NCBI GenBank assembly: GCA_000733355.1
Contig: JNVV01000003.1
Location: 1,933,780-1,997,779 of the forward strand
Direction of reading: 5' to 3'
Origin: Falciphora oryzae
Taxonomy: Eukaryota > Ascomycota > Sordariomycetes > Magnaporthales > Magnaporthaceae
DNA: 64,000 nucleotides
Below the pieces are notes generated by a model. That model was not told the DNA's origin. It worked only from the letters and a program-made list of their open reading frames with translations, and did no database searches. How positions within the stretch are numbered: the stretch's first letter is position 1; each line of letters opens with the position of its first letter. Position numbers and translations under genes: made by a program. This document shows positions 1 through 12,213 of the stretch, piece by piece.

Positions 1-3000
1 ATCCCCGGGGCCAGCCCTCAGGAGCCAGGGATAGGGACAACGTTGCGAGAAGACCCTCCCTATTGCCTGAGGCTCTGAGTGGCTCGATTGGCTTTCTCCT
101 TTGTCCACCTACACGCTTGTCTTACATGACGCTCTCTGTGGAAGGCCATGTCGAGAGCCCAACTATCGTCACATATCCCTTCCCCCCGTCGCTGCCAACG
201 CTCGGCAGGACAAACCGGGGATGGAGCGGCTCCCGGTACAACAATGCACCACCAACCACTCTCCTTCTGCTCTACCACCAGGGGTTGGCATTACTGTGTC
301 TTTTTGGGCAGCAAACCTGCATCAAGAGCTTTCCATGACCATGAGCCCGAGCCGAGCCCGTGATTAATCATGTGAAGCCGGCAGGCAACCTCAACAGATG
401 GGTAGAACGAATACTGCTTCTCCGGAGAATATGCTGTGGCCATGATTCTCACGGTCACGACGCTCACTGAGTCAACCTCTTTCATTCATGTGCCTGCTCA
501 ATCCGTTCCCTCCTCGGCCCCGTTCACGGTTCCTTCAGCCAGGGCTTTCCGCTGCTGCCATGAACCAACAAAACAGGGCGACATGCCACGGGGTCACTGG
601 GACTAAACCCCTTCGGCAGCAGAGGAGGCTTGACGCGGTGCCGCTGTCTGCATACTACCCACTAAACTCACCGGCCTCACTGTTTGCTGTCTCGTCTACC
701 TCGAGCCCTCGCTTCCCTCCTCCATGTCCGCTTGCCAGCGCATCCGGTGTGGAATAGACGCCGACGCCGACATTGCCGGAAGGAGCGCGTGCTTTCGAGA
801 AGATGCTGTTTTTTGTTATTGTACCTGCCATCCCCTTCACCCCCAACAAAGACGCCGCCCGACAATCTATACCGGCCGGCCCGGGCTCCCCCTTGCCACG
901 CGTTGCTGCCCCACGAAGCCTCGCTGTGCGACTCTGATTGAAGGACGAGGCGCCCCGTCCGCCTGTGGCCCGGTGCTTTCACCTGTCCCGCCCGGTAGAT
1001 GAAAAGGGGCATGGTCTTGGCTGACATACACTGGGGCCATCCGCAGGAGACCTAGTTGCCGCAAATCAAACGTTGGGGGCTGCTTGTCCATCAAATGCGG
1101 TGCCTGTGTTGGTTGGGACATTGGCGAGGACGATGCTTGCTTGGCCTCTCAAGGTCGCAGTGCATCTACCCATCTATCCACAGTAAACAACAAACCCCCC
1201 TCGGGGCATCCGGCCGACGTGTCGTCCGGAGATATGCGGGACGTCTGTATCAAGCCCCGTTCCCGCGACGGGTCTATCTCCGGGCCAGATAAGCGGGATT
1301 CCAAGACAGGACGGGAAGCGAAGGTGATCGTAAAAACCCGGGATCGATCAGCGTCAGTCCCGCCGGCCTGTTTTTGGGACCGGGCTCCGTCCGGAAAGGA
1401 TTGTTTGCTGGTTACCCGAAGGCCCACGTAGCTCTTTGTGCGCCGACATGCTGGTAGAGAGCAAACGCGAGAATCGATCGCACGAAAAAAAAAAAAAAAA
1501 CACATTGAGAAACCGGGAACTAGGAATAGACAACTCACGCAACTACGTCATGGGGAACGATTTTTTTTTTTTTTTTTTCCTTGTGTAGAGCCCAATTCCA
1601 CAGCAAAGGGAGGGATTCGCTTCGCCAGTTCGCGAAGCACACAAAAGGGGTAGACGACGTCGAGGTGAGCTGGCTAGTCGGGAACGTGGACGATTGTGCT
1701 TGTTTGCGCTAAACACATGGCGTCAGCAAAAGAGAGAGAGATGGCCGATCCCTCCTGTGACAAGTGAGCCCCTGAGACTCCCTTCCACTCTTGGGGGGAT
1801 CTGCCCGGTCTCGACATGGCCTAGCGGAACGGACACGAAGTATGTGCAGTAGCTGAACATGACGAGAGAGAGCCGGCAAGGGAGATCGGCTGGCTGGCCT
1901 CGAGGCCGCGGAAGCCGGAAGCAGAAGGCGTTGGGCATACATACCTTACCTTTAGGGTGGGCATTTTTTTCAACAGCTGGTTCCATACGTACACGTTTAT
2001 GCCTTTCTCCCCACCCAAGCCGTTGCGGAAAAGGGAAGAGGTTGGTGGGGGTGGGAGACAAGAGAAGACGAAAAAGTAGGGGGCCATTGACCAGCCAGAT
2101 TTGTTATGCTGCTCGCCTCGCCTTCGAGGGAGCCATTCACGTCTCGAGCGCAATCAATGCCGGAACATCTCCCATTGAGTCCACGTCGAGAAGAGGAAAA
2201 AAAAAAAAGGATGCCCGATGGAATGGTTGCTCCTCACTGCTCTCCTGTGTGGTATGGATGTACCTCGATTGGGCAGATACCTAACTTTGAAGCTAGCAGT
2301 CGATACGGGGAGGGGTACATGTAGGTGGTGAGAGTGAGTTGTGACAGCTGGGTGGAGCGCCCGAGGTCCCATGCAAAATAAATGGTAATGCGCTCACATC
2401 GTGATTGGGTTCGTGGTGGGATGGTTTTATTCCTTACAAAGTAACTTGCATGCCTCGCTGCACTGCATTGGAAGTACCGCTTCCATTGGACAGGAGGGAA
2501 GTATTGCAGGCAATCAATGGTAGCAGTTCGTCGTGGTTCCGTCGGCCGTCGGCGTCGGCCTTTTTCTATGCGAGCCCCTTCCAGATTCTAGATGCCGTCG
2601 AACATGCAAACATGAAAGTCGCACCACACACCATTTAACAAGCAAGGCAAAAAAAAAAAAAAAAAAAAAAAAAGGCCCTTTCCTCCCACTCAACCCTCCT
2701 TCGCGCGGCACGGGATGAATGAGCTGATGGATGGTGGGTGGATGGATGGACGGATGGGCCTGGCCAGAATATGGGGGAGTCGAGGAAGAGGGTGTAAGCA
2801 CCCAGAAAAACGCTCCAATCAATGCCGCTGCTACCCTCCCCACGTCTTTCATTGTTGCCGCTTCGGTTTCCCTCTGCGGGAAGAAAAAAAAAAGTCGCGG
2901 GCAGATGGAAATGGATGGATGGATGGATGGGGAGCGGCGGCTGACGGTGGTGGTGGGCTGTTGTTGGGACGGTTTTGCCGCCTTGGGGAAGAAAGAGACG

Positions 3001-3879
3001 AGGCGGCACCAACCAACCATCTTCATCTTTTCCATCCGAGCCATCTGAGGGGTAGGCTGCGGTCAGCCCACACAAACGAGATGGCAGTGCATGCGACGTT
3101 CGGCATTACCCCAAGAAAAAAAAAAAAAATCTGGGGAAAGCTTCAAACCCCGACGGCGTGTTGTTGTTCAATCTCGATCCATCTCGACACGCAAAAGGAT
3201 CTTAATCACCCCAGACTCGACTCGGGCTGCAGTCATCATGCCACGGCATATCGACCAAGAGTGGAAGGGAGTTAAACAGGGTGAGAGTGAAAAAGATGTA
3301 GTTTAGATCGACACGCGGTACTTTCGAAAGTGCCTCAGTGCTCTCGTCATATAATATTCCCGTCATAGTTGCAACATGAATACGCGATAAAAATCCCTCG
3401 GCGGAGATAATCTCGTGCTGGGGGTTCACATTTCCTTAGACGCAAATGTGGGTTTTGCGATAGCATCAAAATACATGCTCTCTCCGTTCCCCTTGTCAAT
3501 TACGAGGCGAGAATGCGCGGGATCACTTGAGCAATGTCTTTTCGTTCTCTCTTCTAGGTGTTTGGTCTATTTCGTTCGTAAGAAACATTTCCGAATAGTC
3601 TATATAAAATATGTACCTCCGCTTCCTGTGCTCCTCCCTGTCATGGCATAATCCGCCCCGGAATTGCTGTCGTAGGAGATAAAACAAAGCGAAGACACAT
3701 GCTCTAGCAAATTAAAGCCATTACGAAAGGCTAGAATAAACATGACAACTACCGCAACGCCAACTAAGCGCCTTTTTCTACTCTAGGTTAGGGGCCATCA
3801 CCTGAAATCATGCGTGTGACAAAAGACCAAATGATTTTACAGCTGTAATCTCGCAAGAACCAGCAAAAAGTGCTGCAGC
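1..3879. other. Gene-free stretch downstream of fas2
   Basis: I find no coding region with credible codon use, motif or splice structure in this 3.9 kb. Its right end must hold the 3' UTR of fas2. It is unusually rich in homopolymers: a 16-base A run at 1485-1500, an 18-base T run at 1561-1578 and a 25-base A run at 2649-2673, plus shorter A runs near 2200, 2884 and 3117. Degenerate GATG/TGGA tetranucleotide repeats lie at about 2725-2757 and 2905-2930. The open frames that cross it translate these homopolymers and are not believable proteins. Confidence 0.6.
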
Positions 3880-6800
3880 CTAGGCGCTGGCGACGGACGA
3901 CACCGCGATGGCGACAGCCTGGGTGTCGGAGTGCGAAATGGAGACGCTGACCTCCTTGACCTTCGCCTTCTGAGCAGCCTTGGCAGCATCCCCGTGAAGC
4001 TGTAATGTGCATGATTAGCAACTGTCGCTGACGAGTGGGAAAATAAAAAGCAAAAAGCGTTCAAGGGATGTGTAGATCATTGACTCACCATGACAGTGGG
4101 GGCACCGTAGCTGTTCCGCACGATCTCGATATCCTTGAGCGCGGCACCTGCGCCCTTGCTCTCAACACCCAGCGACTTGAAGACGGCCTCCTTGGCGGAC
4201 CACCGTCCGGCAAATGCCGCGCGAGGGTTGGCACTGCGCCTGCAGTACTCAATCTCCTTTGCCGTGAAGTTGCGCTCGACGAAGGTATCGTTGTCGATGT
4301 TGATGCCCTCGATGTCCTCAAAGTCTACACCGACCTTGTTGGTCTTGCTCTGGACCTGCGCCGCCAGGGCCTCCACCATATCGATCGTGCTCTTAGACTG
4401 GGACCTCTCAGCCGATGCCTGCTTCATGAAGTCGCTCGGGAAGGTGAGCTGGCCCGTCTTCTTGTTCTCCTTGACCCTGGCGTCCGGGTTGAGGAGCACC
4501 TGGCTCAGCTGCTCGTCCGAGTACGGCGACTTGTCCTTGGCCACGAATAGAGAGTGGTTGATCATGCCACTGTGGAAGAAGCGGTAGGCCTTCTTCTGTC
4601 GGGCCTCGACCTTGACGCGGTACTCGTCGTACTGGGCCTTGTCCAAGGTGGCGAAGAGGTACTTGGGGTGCACACCGATCGCCTGCGCGCCCTTCTGGCC
4701 GAAGCCGAAAGACGTGACCGAGAACGCCTTGATGCCGTCCGTCTGCAGGCTGCGGCTGGGGTAGACGATGTAGTCAAATTGCTCCATCACCTGGTCCACG
4801 TTGTCCGCGTTGCGGTTGCCAGGAACCAGGCCCGTGTTGAGCACCTGCAGACAGCCGTTCATCATCCAAGCACCGGCAGCACCCTTGGGGTGACCAGTGA
4901 GGTACTTCTGGAAGATACCGAGGACTGCATTGCCTTTCTTGCGACCCAGGTGGGCAAGCTGCTGGCAAATGACCGACGACTCGTTCTTGTCGTTGGCCTT
5001 GGTAGACGTGCCGTGGAACGAGGCGACGTCCAGATCATCAATGGTAAGACCCCACGTTGCCAGGGCACCGCGGAGAGGAGCAATGCTAGGATCGCTCTTC
5101 CAGAAGTGGTTTCCAAGGCTGCGCAGAACCTCCTTCTCCTGCCTGGCAGCCTCCTTCTCAATGTGCTGCGTGCGCTCTGCGACGTACTCCTTCTCGTCGA
5201 AGGCCTGGTCGGTGCTCCGCATGGCCGCAACCTCCTCTGAAAGGAAGTCGAGCTCCGACTCCTTCCAGTTTGCGACCTGTCGCTTGCGGATCTGGATCTG
5301 GCGGCGACGGTAGTTGATATCCAGCAGAGGCGAGGGGAACTTGCTGGCATTCTCCTTGGCAGTGGTGAGGACACCCTGGCCGGGAGCCGGCACGGAGCGG
5401 CCAATCTTGTCGGATGCGGTGGTAGTCAGGGCCAGGATGCCGTAGATCGGAACGCCCATATCGAGGGCGAGCTTAGCCGTCATGATGACCTGGACACCAC
5501 AGCCCTGCGACTCCATGAAGCCGTTTCGAGTCGTCGTGGTGGGGCGCGACATCTCCTTGGGGGTGCGGCCGTGTTCGAACTCGTCGACCGCGTTGCTTGT
5601 TGCCTTCATGTTGGCAAACTCGTATGAGCCTTCCTCGCCAAAGTCGTCGAAACCACCGACGAAGCAGACGCGGGCCTTGCCCTCCATGATGGTCTCGTAT
5701 CCAATATCAACCGACTCGACGGCGGTCGCGCACGCACCCACGGGGGTCTTGATGGGGCCCGAGGACGAGAGCAGGAGCATGTTGACCCAAGCGCTCATGG
5801 TGTTGATGAAAGACTCCTGCAGGATGTCGTTCTGGAGAGGCTTGTCCAGGTACCTGTCGCGGTGCATTCCCCTGAGGGCAGCGGCACCACCCATGCCAGA
5901 GCCGACGCAGTTGCCGACTTCAGAGACATGGACGTACTTGTAGAACTCGTACGGGTCTGTGATACCGGCCGAGAGAAGGGCCTCGACAGTGGATACGAGA
6001 ACGAAAAGGGCCACAGGATCGACCTGAGAGATGATGTCGTCGGGCACGCCATACCTCTTGGCGTCCCAGCCCGTCGGGATTTGGCCGGCAACCAGCCTGT
6101 CGAACCGGAGCGCCTTGGGAATCCACAGGCCAGCACCCTTCTTGAGACGGACGGTGTACTGGTCCGAGTCGGGAATCTCGAAAATCTCAACCTTGTCGCC
6201 ATGCTCGCGCTTGAACTCCTCGGCCGTGTCCTTGGACGCCTCGAAAGGCTCGAGGTCTTCCTCAATGACGACCTCGTGAAGCAGTTGCTTCTTGTTGGGA
6301 TCGTATCCACCGAACAGCTCGGGCTCGATGAGACGAATGCCCGAGTGTTCCAGAATGAACTTCTCGTACTTGGACTTGATGTCCTTGTCATCGACTGGCT
6401 CACCAGACTTGCCGTCGACCCAGCCCGAGTATGGTCGACCCTTGATGAAGCCGTTGTGGTTCTTGATGAGACCCATGATCCAGGCCATCTCGATGCAGCC
6501 CTCAAGGGAGAACTCGCCGTAGGCCTCCATCTCCCATCGGGTGCGCGAGTTACCCCAGGGGCCGACCTCAGCAAAGCCAGTGACGACGACGACCTTCTCC
6601 AGGTCTACCATGCCCTTGAGCTTGTCGTTGAGAGGCGCAACCTCCTTCTCCCACTCGGGGATGTGAGGGAAGTCGTACTTGATGTTGGCACGTGGCTCGA
6701 CAACCTTCTTCTTGTAAAGGTTCTCCGAGTTTGCGCCGTTCACAATCTTGTCCTCAATGGCAGTCTCCTTGGTCACGGCCTTGCGGATCTCGCTGGTCTC

Positions 6801-9638
6801 CATGACATCTTTTCGCAGCTTCGTCATGACGGTATTCAGGTCGGGAATGAACTGAAGGCCACCGTTGAGGTCGGCAAACACCGGCTCGCTCTGGCACAGA
6901 TCGACGATAGCCGGCGACATGAGACCGAGGAGGTTGAATGCCATCTCCTGTTGCGAGAAGGTGCGCACGCCGAAGGCCTCGACACCCTCCGCGACGACGT
7001 TGTTGCCGGACATAAGACCCGTTCCACGAGTCCAGCCGATGATGGCTCCGCAGATGGTAAGGTAGCTGCTCCAGTCCTCGGCGTGCCAGCGGTTGAAGAG
7101 GGTCTCGAGGGCGAGCTTGGACTCGGAGTACAGACCATCGCTGCCGAAGGTACCATGATTGGGCGAGAGAGGCAGGATGACCTGGGCAGGACGCGTCTCG
7201 AAGCCGCGGGTGGCCTTCTGAGTCTTGACACTGCCAAGCAGCCGCAGGAGGTTGGTCAACATGATGCGGTGGGCCAGCTCCGACTTGGAATCGATGCCAT
7301 CGATCTGGCGGCCTGTCTCGGAGATGGCGGCGAAGGGGACAACGTAGTCCAGATCCCAGCCCAGGCCGTTCTTGGTGTCGTAGATGTAATCAACAAGAGC
7401 CTCGACATCCTGCTTGCTGCCCTGGTTGAACGGCACCACCACGAGCTGTGATCCACGAGAACCGTACCTCGCGTACATGGCCTGGTAGTATTCCGTCACC
7501 TCACGGGAAAAGCGGCTGGTGGTGACAACAACGTGGGCACCGCCGGCGATGAGGCCCTGCAGGACCTCCGCGCCAATGGAGCCGGCGCCAGCACCAGTCA
7601 TGAGAGCGTACTTGCCAGCGTAGGTGACACCCGACTTGGCAGCCTGCTCGAGGCAGTCGAGATACGTGCCCGTGAGCTTCTTGCTGTAGTCCCACCCATG
7701 CAGCGTCTTGCGGCGCAGGTGCAGGAAGGGAATCGTCTCGACCTTGCCCTTGTTGTGGCCAGGCTTCAGGCTAGTCCGCTTGCCACCCAGCCCCTTGCCA
7801 CCATCCTTGGGGATGATCTGGCTCTCATTCATGCCCAGAGAGCGGATGACGTCGCTGTACAGCGACTTGATCTCCAGCTGGGACGTCTTGGACAAGGTGT
7901 GCTGCTGCTTGATGAGCTTGTAGATGCGACCCAGATCGTTCTGGACCTTGGTGCGGTTGCCATACTCGGAAATCTTGCCACCGTCAGCCATCTGCTGGAC
8001 GTAATGTTCGAGTTTGCGGCAGCTGGCCCTGGGAACCTCCTCGTAGACAAGGTTGCCGCGGCTATCCACAGTGGTCTTAGGGCCAGTGGGGATAGCCACA
8101 TCCTTGTAGACAGGTGAGACGTCCAGAACGTCCCTGCAGTTGTCGATCAGCATGGTGCTGAGCTCCTTAGCAAGCTGGTAAGTCTCTCCGCGGTCGGTGG
8201 GGCAGTTATCGATGTGGTACTGCATGAACTCCAGGAGCGTGGGGTTGGACCGGTTCATGATGGCGATACACCGGCTCACAATCTCACGATCAACAGCCTT
8301 GAGCCTGCCGAAAAGGATGTCGTAGTACATGCTCAAGGCATCCTGGCGCACCCAGTTCCAGTACGAGTCGTAGACGCGGGCCTTCAGGGGGCTAAAAACC
8401 GGCTCAATGCCGGCGGCGTAGAAATCGCCGTGCTCGGCCATCCAGAGGTCGAGCTGACCCTGAAGAATCTTGGAGGACTCCTGCGAGGCTTGGAAGGCCT
8501 TGTCGCCGGCCCGCAGATCCATTTTCAGGTACCTGGCAAGAAGCTCAAGCTGCTGCTTGAACAGCGCCCTCTGGTCCTTGGTCAAAGCGTCGATGGCGGC
8601 AGGGTCCATCATCATGCCGCCGCCGCCACCGCCGGAAGGTCCAGCAGCAGCAGCCGTGGACAGGCTGATGCCGGCATTGGACGCGTACTTCTGAGTGACG
8701 TCGTCCAGGAAGGATTTCGCGTCGCTCTCAGAGCCGAGACGAGCAGCAGGCTCCATGGTGATTCCGAGAAGCAAAACACCATCCTGCCGTCCTGATGCCA
8801 GACCCCAACGCGTCTCCAAGTATTTCCTGGCGGCCGTAATGTTGAAACCACCAGGCATCTTAGAAGATATCAAACGGGCAATGAGGGCCTGTGACTGTTT
8901 GCCCAGGTTGCCGTCAAAAGTGACCTGCATCGCGGCACCGAGCTCATCGAGCGGAGTGTCCTCAGGCTTCTCTGGTGTTGTGCCGAACTCCTTGCCGAGG
9001 TCACCGAGAATCTCGTTCTGGAGGGTGGATTTGCCTATGTGCCGGGGAACGAAGTCAGAAACCATGTTGGAATCTCAAAATGCGGGAGACATTGAAGTGG
9101 GGGCCGTAGACTTACCACCGACAAGGTCTTTGATCGCCTTGCTGAGGGGAACCTCGAGGAGCGGCTTCTTCAGCTTCTGTGCAATCAGTGCACGGACAAT
9201 CTCGACGGCCTGGACGGGTGCGTCAGGAACTTGTGCGGCGGGACCTGCGCTCGGGGGCGGAGCGGCGGCCGCAACAGGGGCGGCGGAGCTGGCAGCAGCA
9301 GCGGGAGCTGCGGCGCTGCTCGAGCTCGCCGGAGCGGGCTCGGGTTCCTCCTCGACGGGGTCAACATCGTAGTAAATCTCCTTGGCGTCCTTGTTGTAGC
9401 AGAGAATCTGGCGCTGCAGCGACTTGGCAGCATCGAACACCTCGTACTTGGAGGCGAGCGTCCTCCTGGCCATGACACCTAGTGTGTCTGCCGGACCGAT
9501 CTCGACAATGCGCTCCGCCGTCTTCTCAGCGAGGAAGACATCTTGTGTTTCAATCCACCTCACGGGCGAGGCGAACTGGTAGGCGAGCAGCTCGACGAGC
9601 AGCGTGTGGGCAAGCTCCTGCTCGATTTCGGGACGCAT
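3880..9638 (-). CDS. fas2: Fatty acid synthase subunit alpha
   Basis: Alpha chain of the cytosolic type I fatty acid synthase, which carries ACP, ketoreductase, ketosynthase and phosphopantetheinyl transferase activities in the alpha6-beta6 complex. Three exons are read: 9638-9116, 9034-4089 and 3999-3880, giving 1,862 residues, a normal length for the family. The start is the first ATG (MRPEIEQEL); the frame stays open further upstream but has no ATG. An Ala/Pro-rich linker (about 110-150) precedes the ACP. Its pantetheine serine is Ser177 in GGKST, matching yeast Ser180. The ketoreductase nucleotide fold has TGAGAGSIG and a later YSESK. Ketosynthase residues are Cys1276 (GACATA), His1515 (FHGTSTK) and His1556 (GHPKGAAGA), with the spacing of the yeast enzyme. 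The C-terminal transferase domain has [11 protein letters not shown]. Intron 1 (81 nt) and intron 2 (89 nt) have standard GTAAGT and GTGAGT donors. It lies head to head with fas1. Confidence 0.97.
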
Positions 9639-12213
9639 CTTGGGCAGAGGGTCTCGCGAGGAGCGGGCGGTGAAGGAGTGGAGGAGGAGGGAAGGGCTGC
9701 CAGCGGGAGTGACGCTCCGGGTATCGTCTATTTGTTCGATTCTAGCATGCAAAGTCCCAGCCTGGCCGTGACAGGAGTGACAGTTGATTGACCTGAGTCT
9801 GGTCTTGGTGGGAGGGAGAAAAGCGTCCAAGAGTGAGGGGACCTCTGAGCGAGGAGAAAGCGGAGGGGACTGCGGTGTGTGGAGCAGCGTCACCCTGATG
9901 GCTTGTATGGACGGAAAATGGACTGAGAATTATTGTCCCACTACAACGGACCGTGGCGGGAACACAGGAGTTCTAAGCAAAGAAGGCAGGAAAGAACAGC
10001 AGCGCTCGCCTGCCTCTATACACTCCCAGGAACACAACACTGGCGATGGCGAACTTTGGGGCAGCAATGCCACTCACTTTTTTTTTTTCTCATCTGTTTG
10101 TTGAACTGCAAATTGGGCGGCAGCAACGCCCCAAAGACAACCGGCTGCACGCCCCAGCTGGGCCGCACCTCAACCAAACAGAAGGCGCTAAGCCTAAACA
10201 GGCTAAGTGGGACCCGTCGAGGTACCGGTACCCCGCGAAGACGAATTGGAGAAACACCATGCGGCAACACACAGACATGATGGGACGCCGGCTGGCCTGC
10301 GAGTCAAGAACCGCAGCAATTGGCTTCGAGCTTAGACTCGGTTGGACTCGCTAGAATAGCCCACATAGTGTGGCAGCCCTGGAGCTGCAGTCGAAGCTCA
10401 AGCTTCCGTAGCTCGACGTGTCTGGAGCTAGAGACACACGGCCCATTGATCGAGGGTTAAAAATCGAATGACGATCCGTTGGGATATCAAAACTGGTGAT
10501 ACAGGCGCCGCTTCCGTTTCAGCAGCAGCCAAAACCCGCCTTTGGGTCGGCGATAGCTTGCTAGCTACCCTCGGCCGAACGGCCCAAGAGATTCTCGGCT
10601 CGGCTGTACTCTTAAGCGTGCCCGTCATACCTTCCGTCACTCCATTAGGCCGGGCGTAGTTGCTGGTGAAACTCTAGAGCAGTATGGCTATCACTGTCCA
10701 AGATACCTACCAAAGCTGGTGGCTGTTGCAACATAGTTCGGGCAAGTGCGTGTTTCCGGGATGTTGATGGCAGCCATATCAACAGATGGGTTACACGCCA
10801 TCTACCTCCTTCCAAGGTACCTCTTTCCTCACTACATGTATAGAGAGGACATGCCCTCCCGGAGGGGTACCTTTAGATATCGTCATCTTATCCCGGCCGT
10901 GCTACTGCCGGGTGCCGCGTCTCTGGCTCCATCCAAGCACATCTGCCCCTGCGTTGACGGACTGACTAAAGCCTTGTTGTCACCGCCCCATGCTCTAGTT
11001 CTGTGTCTAGACTACACCTAAGGTGCTTACATACGCCCGTCGACACTAATCACTCAGGCAGGGAAGCCACAGGCATTATGTAGGAAATTGCTTGGCTAGG
11101 CAGCTCGTGCCTCGTGGACGGCCTCCGTCACAGAGCCTTCCGCCTTGCGTCTCGTCTCGGCTGGCCAGGGGCTGATCGATGCCGCCACGCCGTTGACTGA
11201 CGAAATAAAGGGCATCGTGGCACCCAGGACATGTCGTCGATGGGACCCCAACATTCCTTATCGATCGCTAGCATCCTTCTCATCGAAGCTCCAGGGATTC
11301 CACCCAAGCCCACGAACCTGCCGTGCTTGGTGGCGCAAGGCTGTTGTCTCCTGCCGTCCGTTCCTCCGAGTAGGGACGTGCGCCCAGCCAAACACCCCAA
11401 GTTGTACCGGTACCTCTGCCCAATCCAACATCCCACCCCTCGCCACCATTTAGGTGGAGAACCCCAGAGCGGGCCCGTTGACGCTTGGTCGGCTTCTCGC
11501 TTCCTGGGCCAGGGTGGGCCCAGGGACTTGCCGGGTGCCCTTGCTGTGCATCCTGCAACGTGAGCAGGGGTCAGGACAGGGGATGCTATGTAAGGCCCTT
11601 CCCCAACAAAGATCCAAAAATTTTGGCGAGAGGCAACAATTGACATTGGACGACCGGCCCGATGCCAGCAGCCATTTTCCTGTTGAGCGGAAGAGAGATC
11701 AGACGGCGGAGGAACCACCAAAGTCTTGCATCCCCTGCGTTTTCTGGAGCCAAAGGTTCGGTCGACGTGCTTGGTGATAAACAGGAAAACCACCAGGCAG
11801 TCCGCCTTCTTCTTTCCACAAGACACCTTCTTTTTGCTGCCATCAAAGTCCCCCTCCGCCGTCACTAAACGGGGTCACCACTGTCCAGCGGCGCCCGTCT
11901 AAGACGCTCGCTCCACATTACCACGCTTCAATCCCACCACACCCTTGACGGCACCCCGCGACACTCCTTTCACTGCTGCCGACACCGCTTTCATCCTGCC
12001 TTTCTAGACCGCATAGACCGCTAGATTTCGACTGTCCCTGCTCTTGACTGAGTCCATTGGGACTGCATTTCCAGTAAGTTTCCTGTAGAAACCTCTCCCA
12101 AATGCCCTAGAAAATCAGTCGGTGTGTATTCTCAGCACCTTTGATAGCTTGACTCCCTGACACGACCGCCGCAGTCCTTTTTAGATACCTTCCGCTGCAC
12201 AAGCCCGTCCACC
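9639..12213. promoter_or_regulatory. Shared upstream region of fas2 and fas1
   Basis: This 2,575 bp region separates the divergent starts of the two synthase subunits, so it must contain both promoters. One CCTCGG hexamer, the core bound by the FarA/FarB fatty-acid regulators of Aspergillus, lies at 10569-10574; a single hexamer can occur by chance. A 10-base T run is at 10080-10089. A 5' UTR intron of fas1 is predicted at its right end. The 245-codon minus-strand open frame at 11128-11865 begins with a GTG, resembles nothing I know and is not annotated. The role as promoter is inferred from position. Confidence 0.6.
12074..12174 (+). other. Predicted intron in the fas1 5' UTR
   Basis: A GTAAGT donor at 12074, a CCTGAC branch-type site at 12157-12162 and a CAG acceptor ending at 12174 define a 101-nt intron just upstream of the fas1 ATG at 12214. 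Size and signals match the coding introns of this window. The call rests on these signals only. Confidence 0.5.

Noticed and set aside
2514..3044. 176-codon minus-strand open frame
   Set aside because: It is held together by translated homopolymers (poly-Phe) and tetranucleotide repeats.
5862..7451. 529-codon plus-strand open frame inside fas2
   Set aside because: It is antisense to the alpha subunit coding sequence; the GC-rich third positions of fas2 leave this strand open. The translation has no recognisable motif.
11128..11865. 245-codon minus-strand open frame in the fas intergenic region
   Set aside because: It begins with GTG, has irregular composition and no motif, and lies in the region that must carry the fas promoters.
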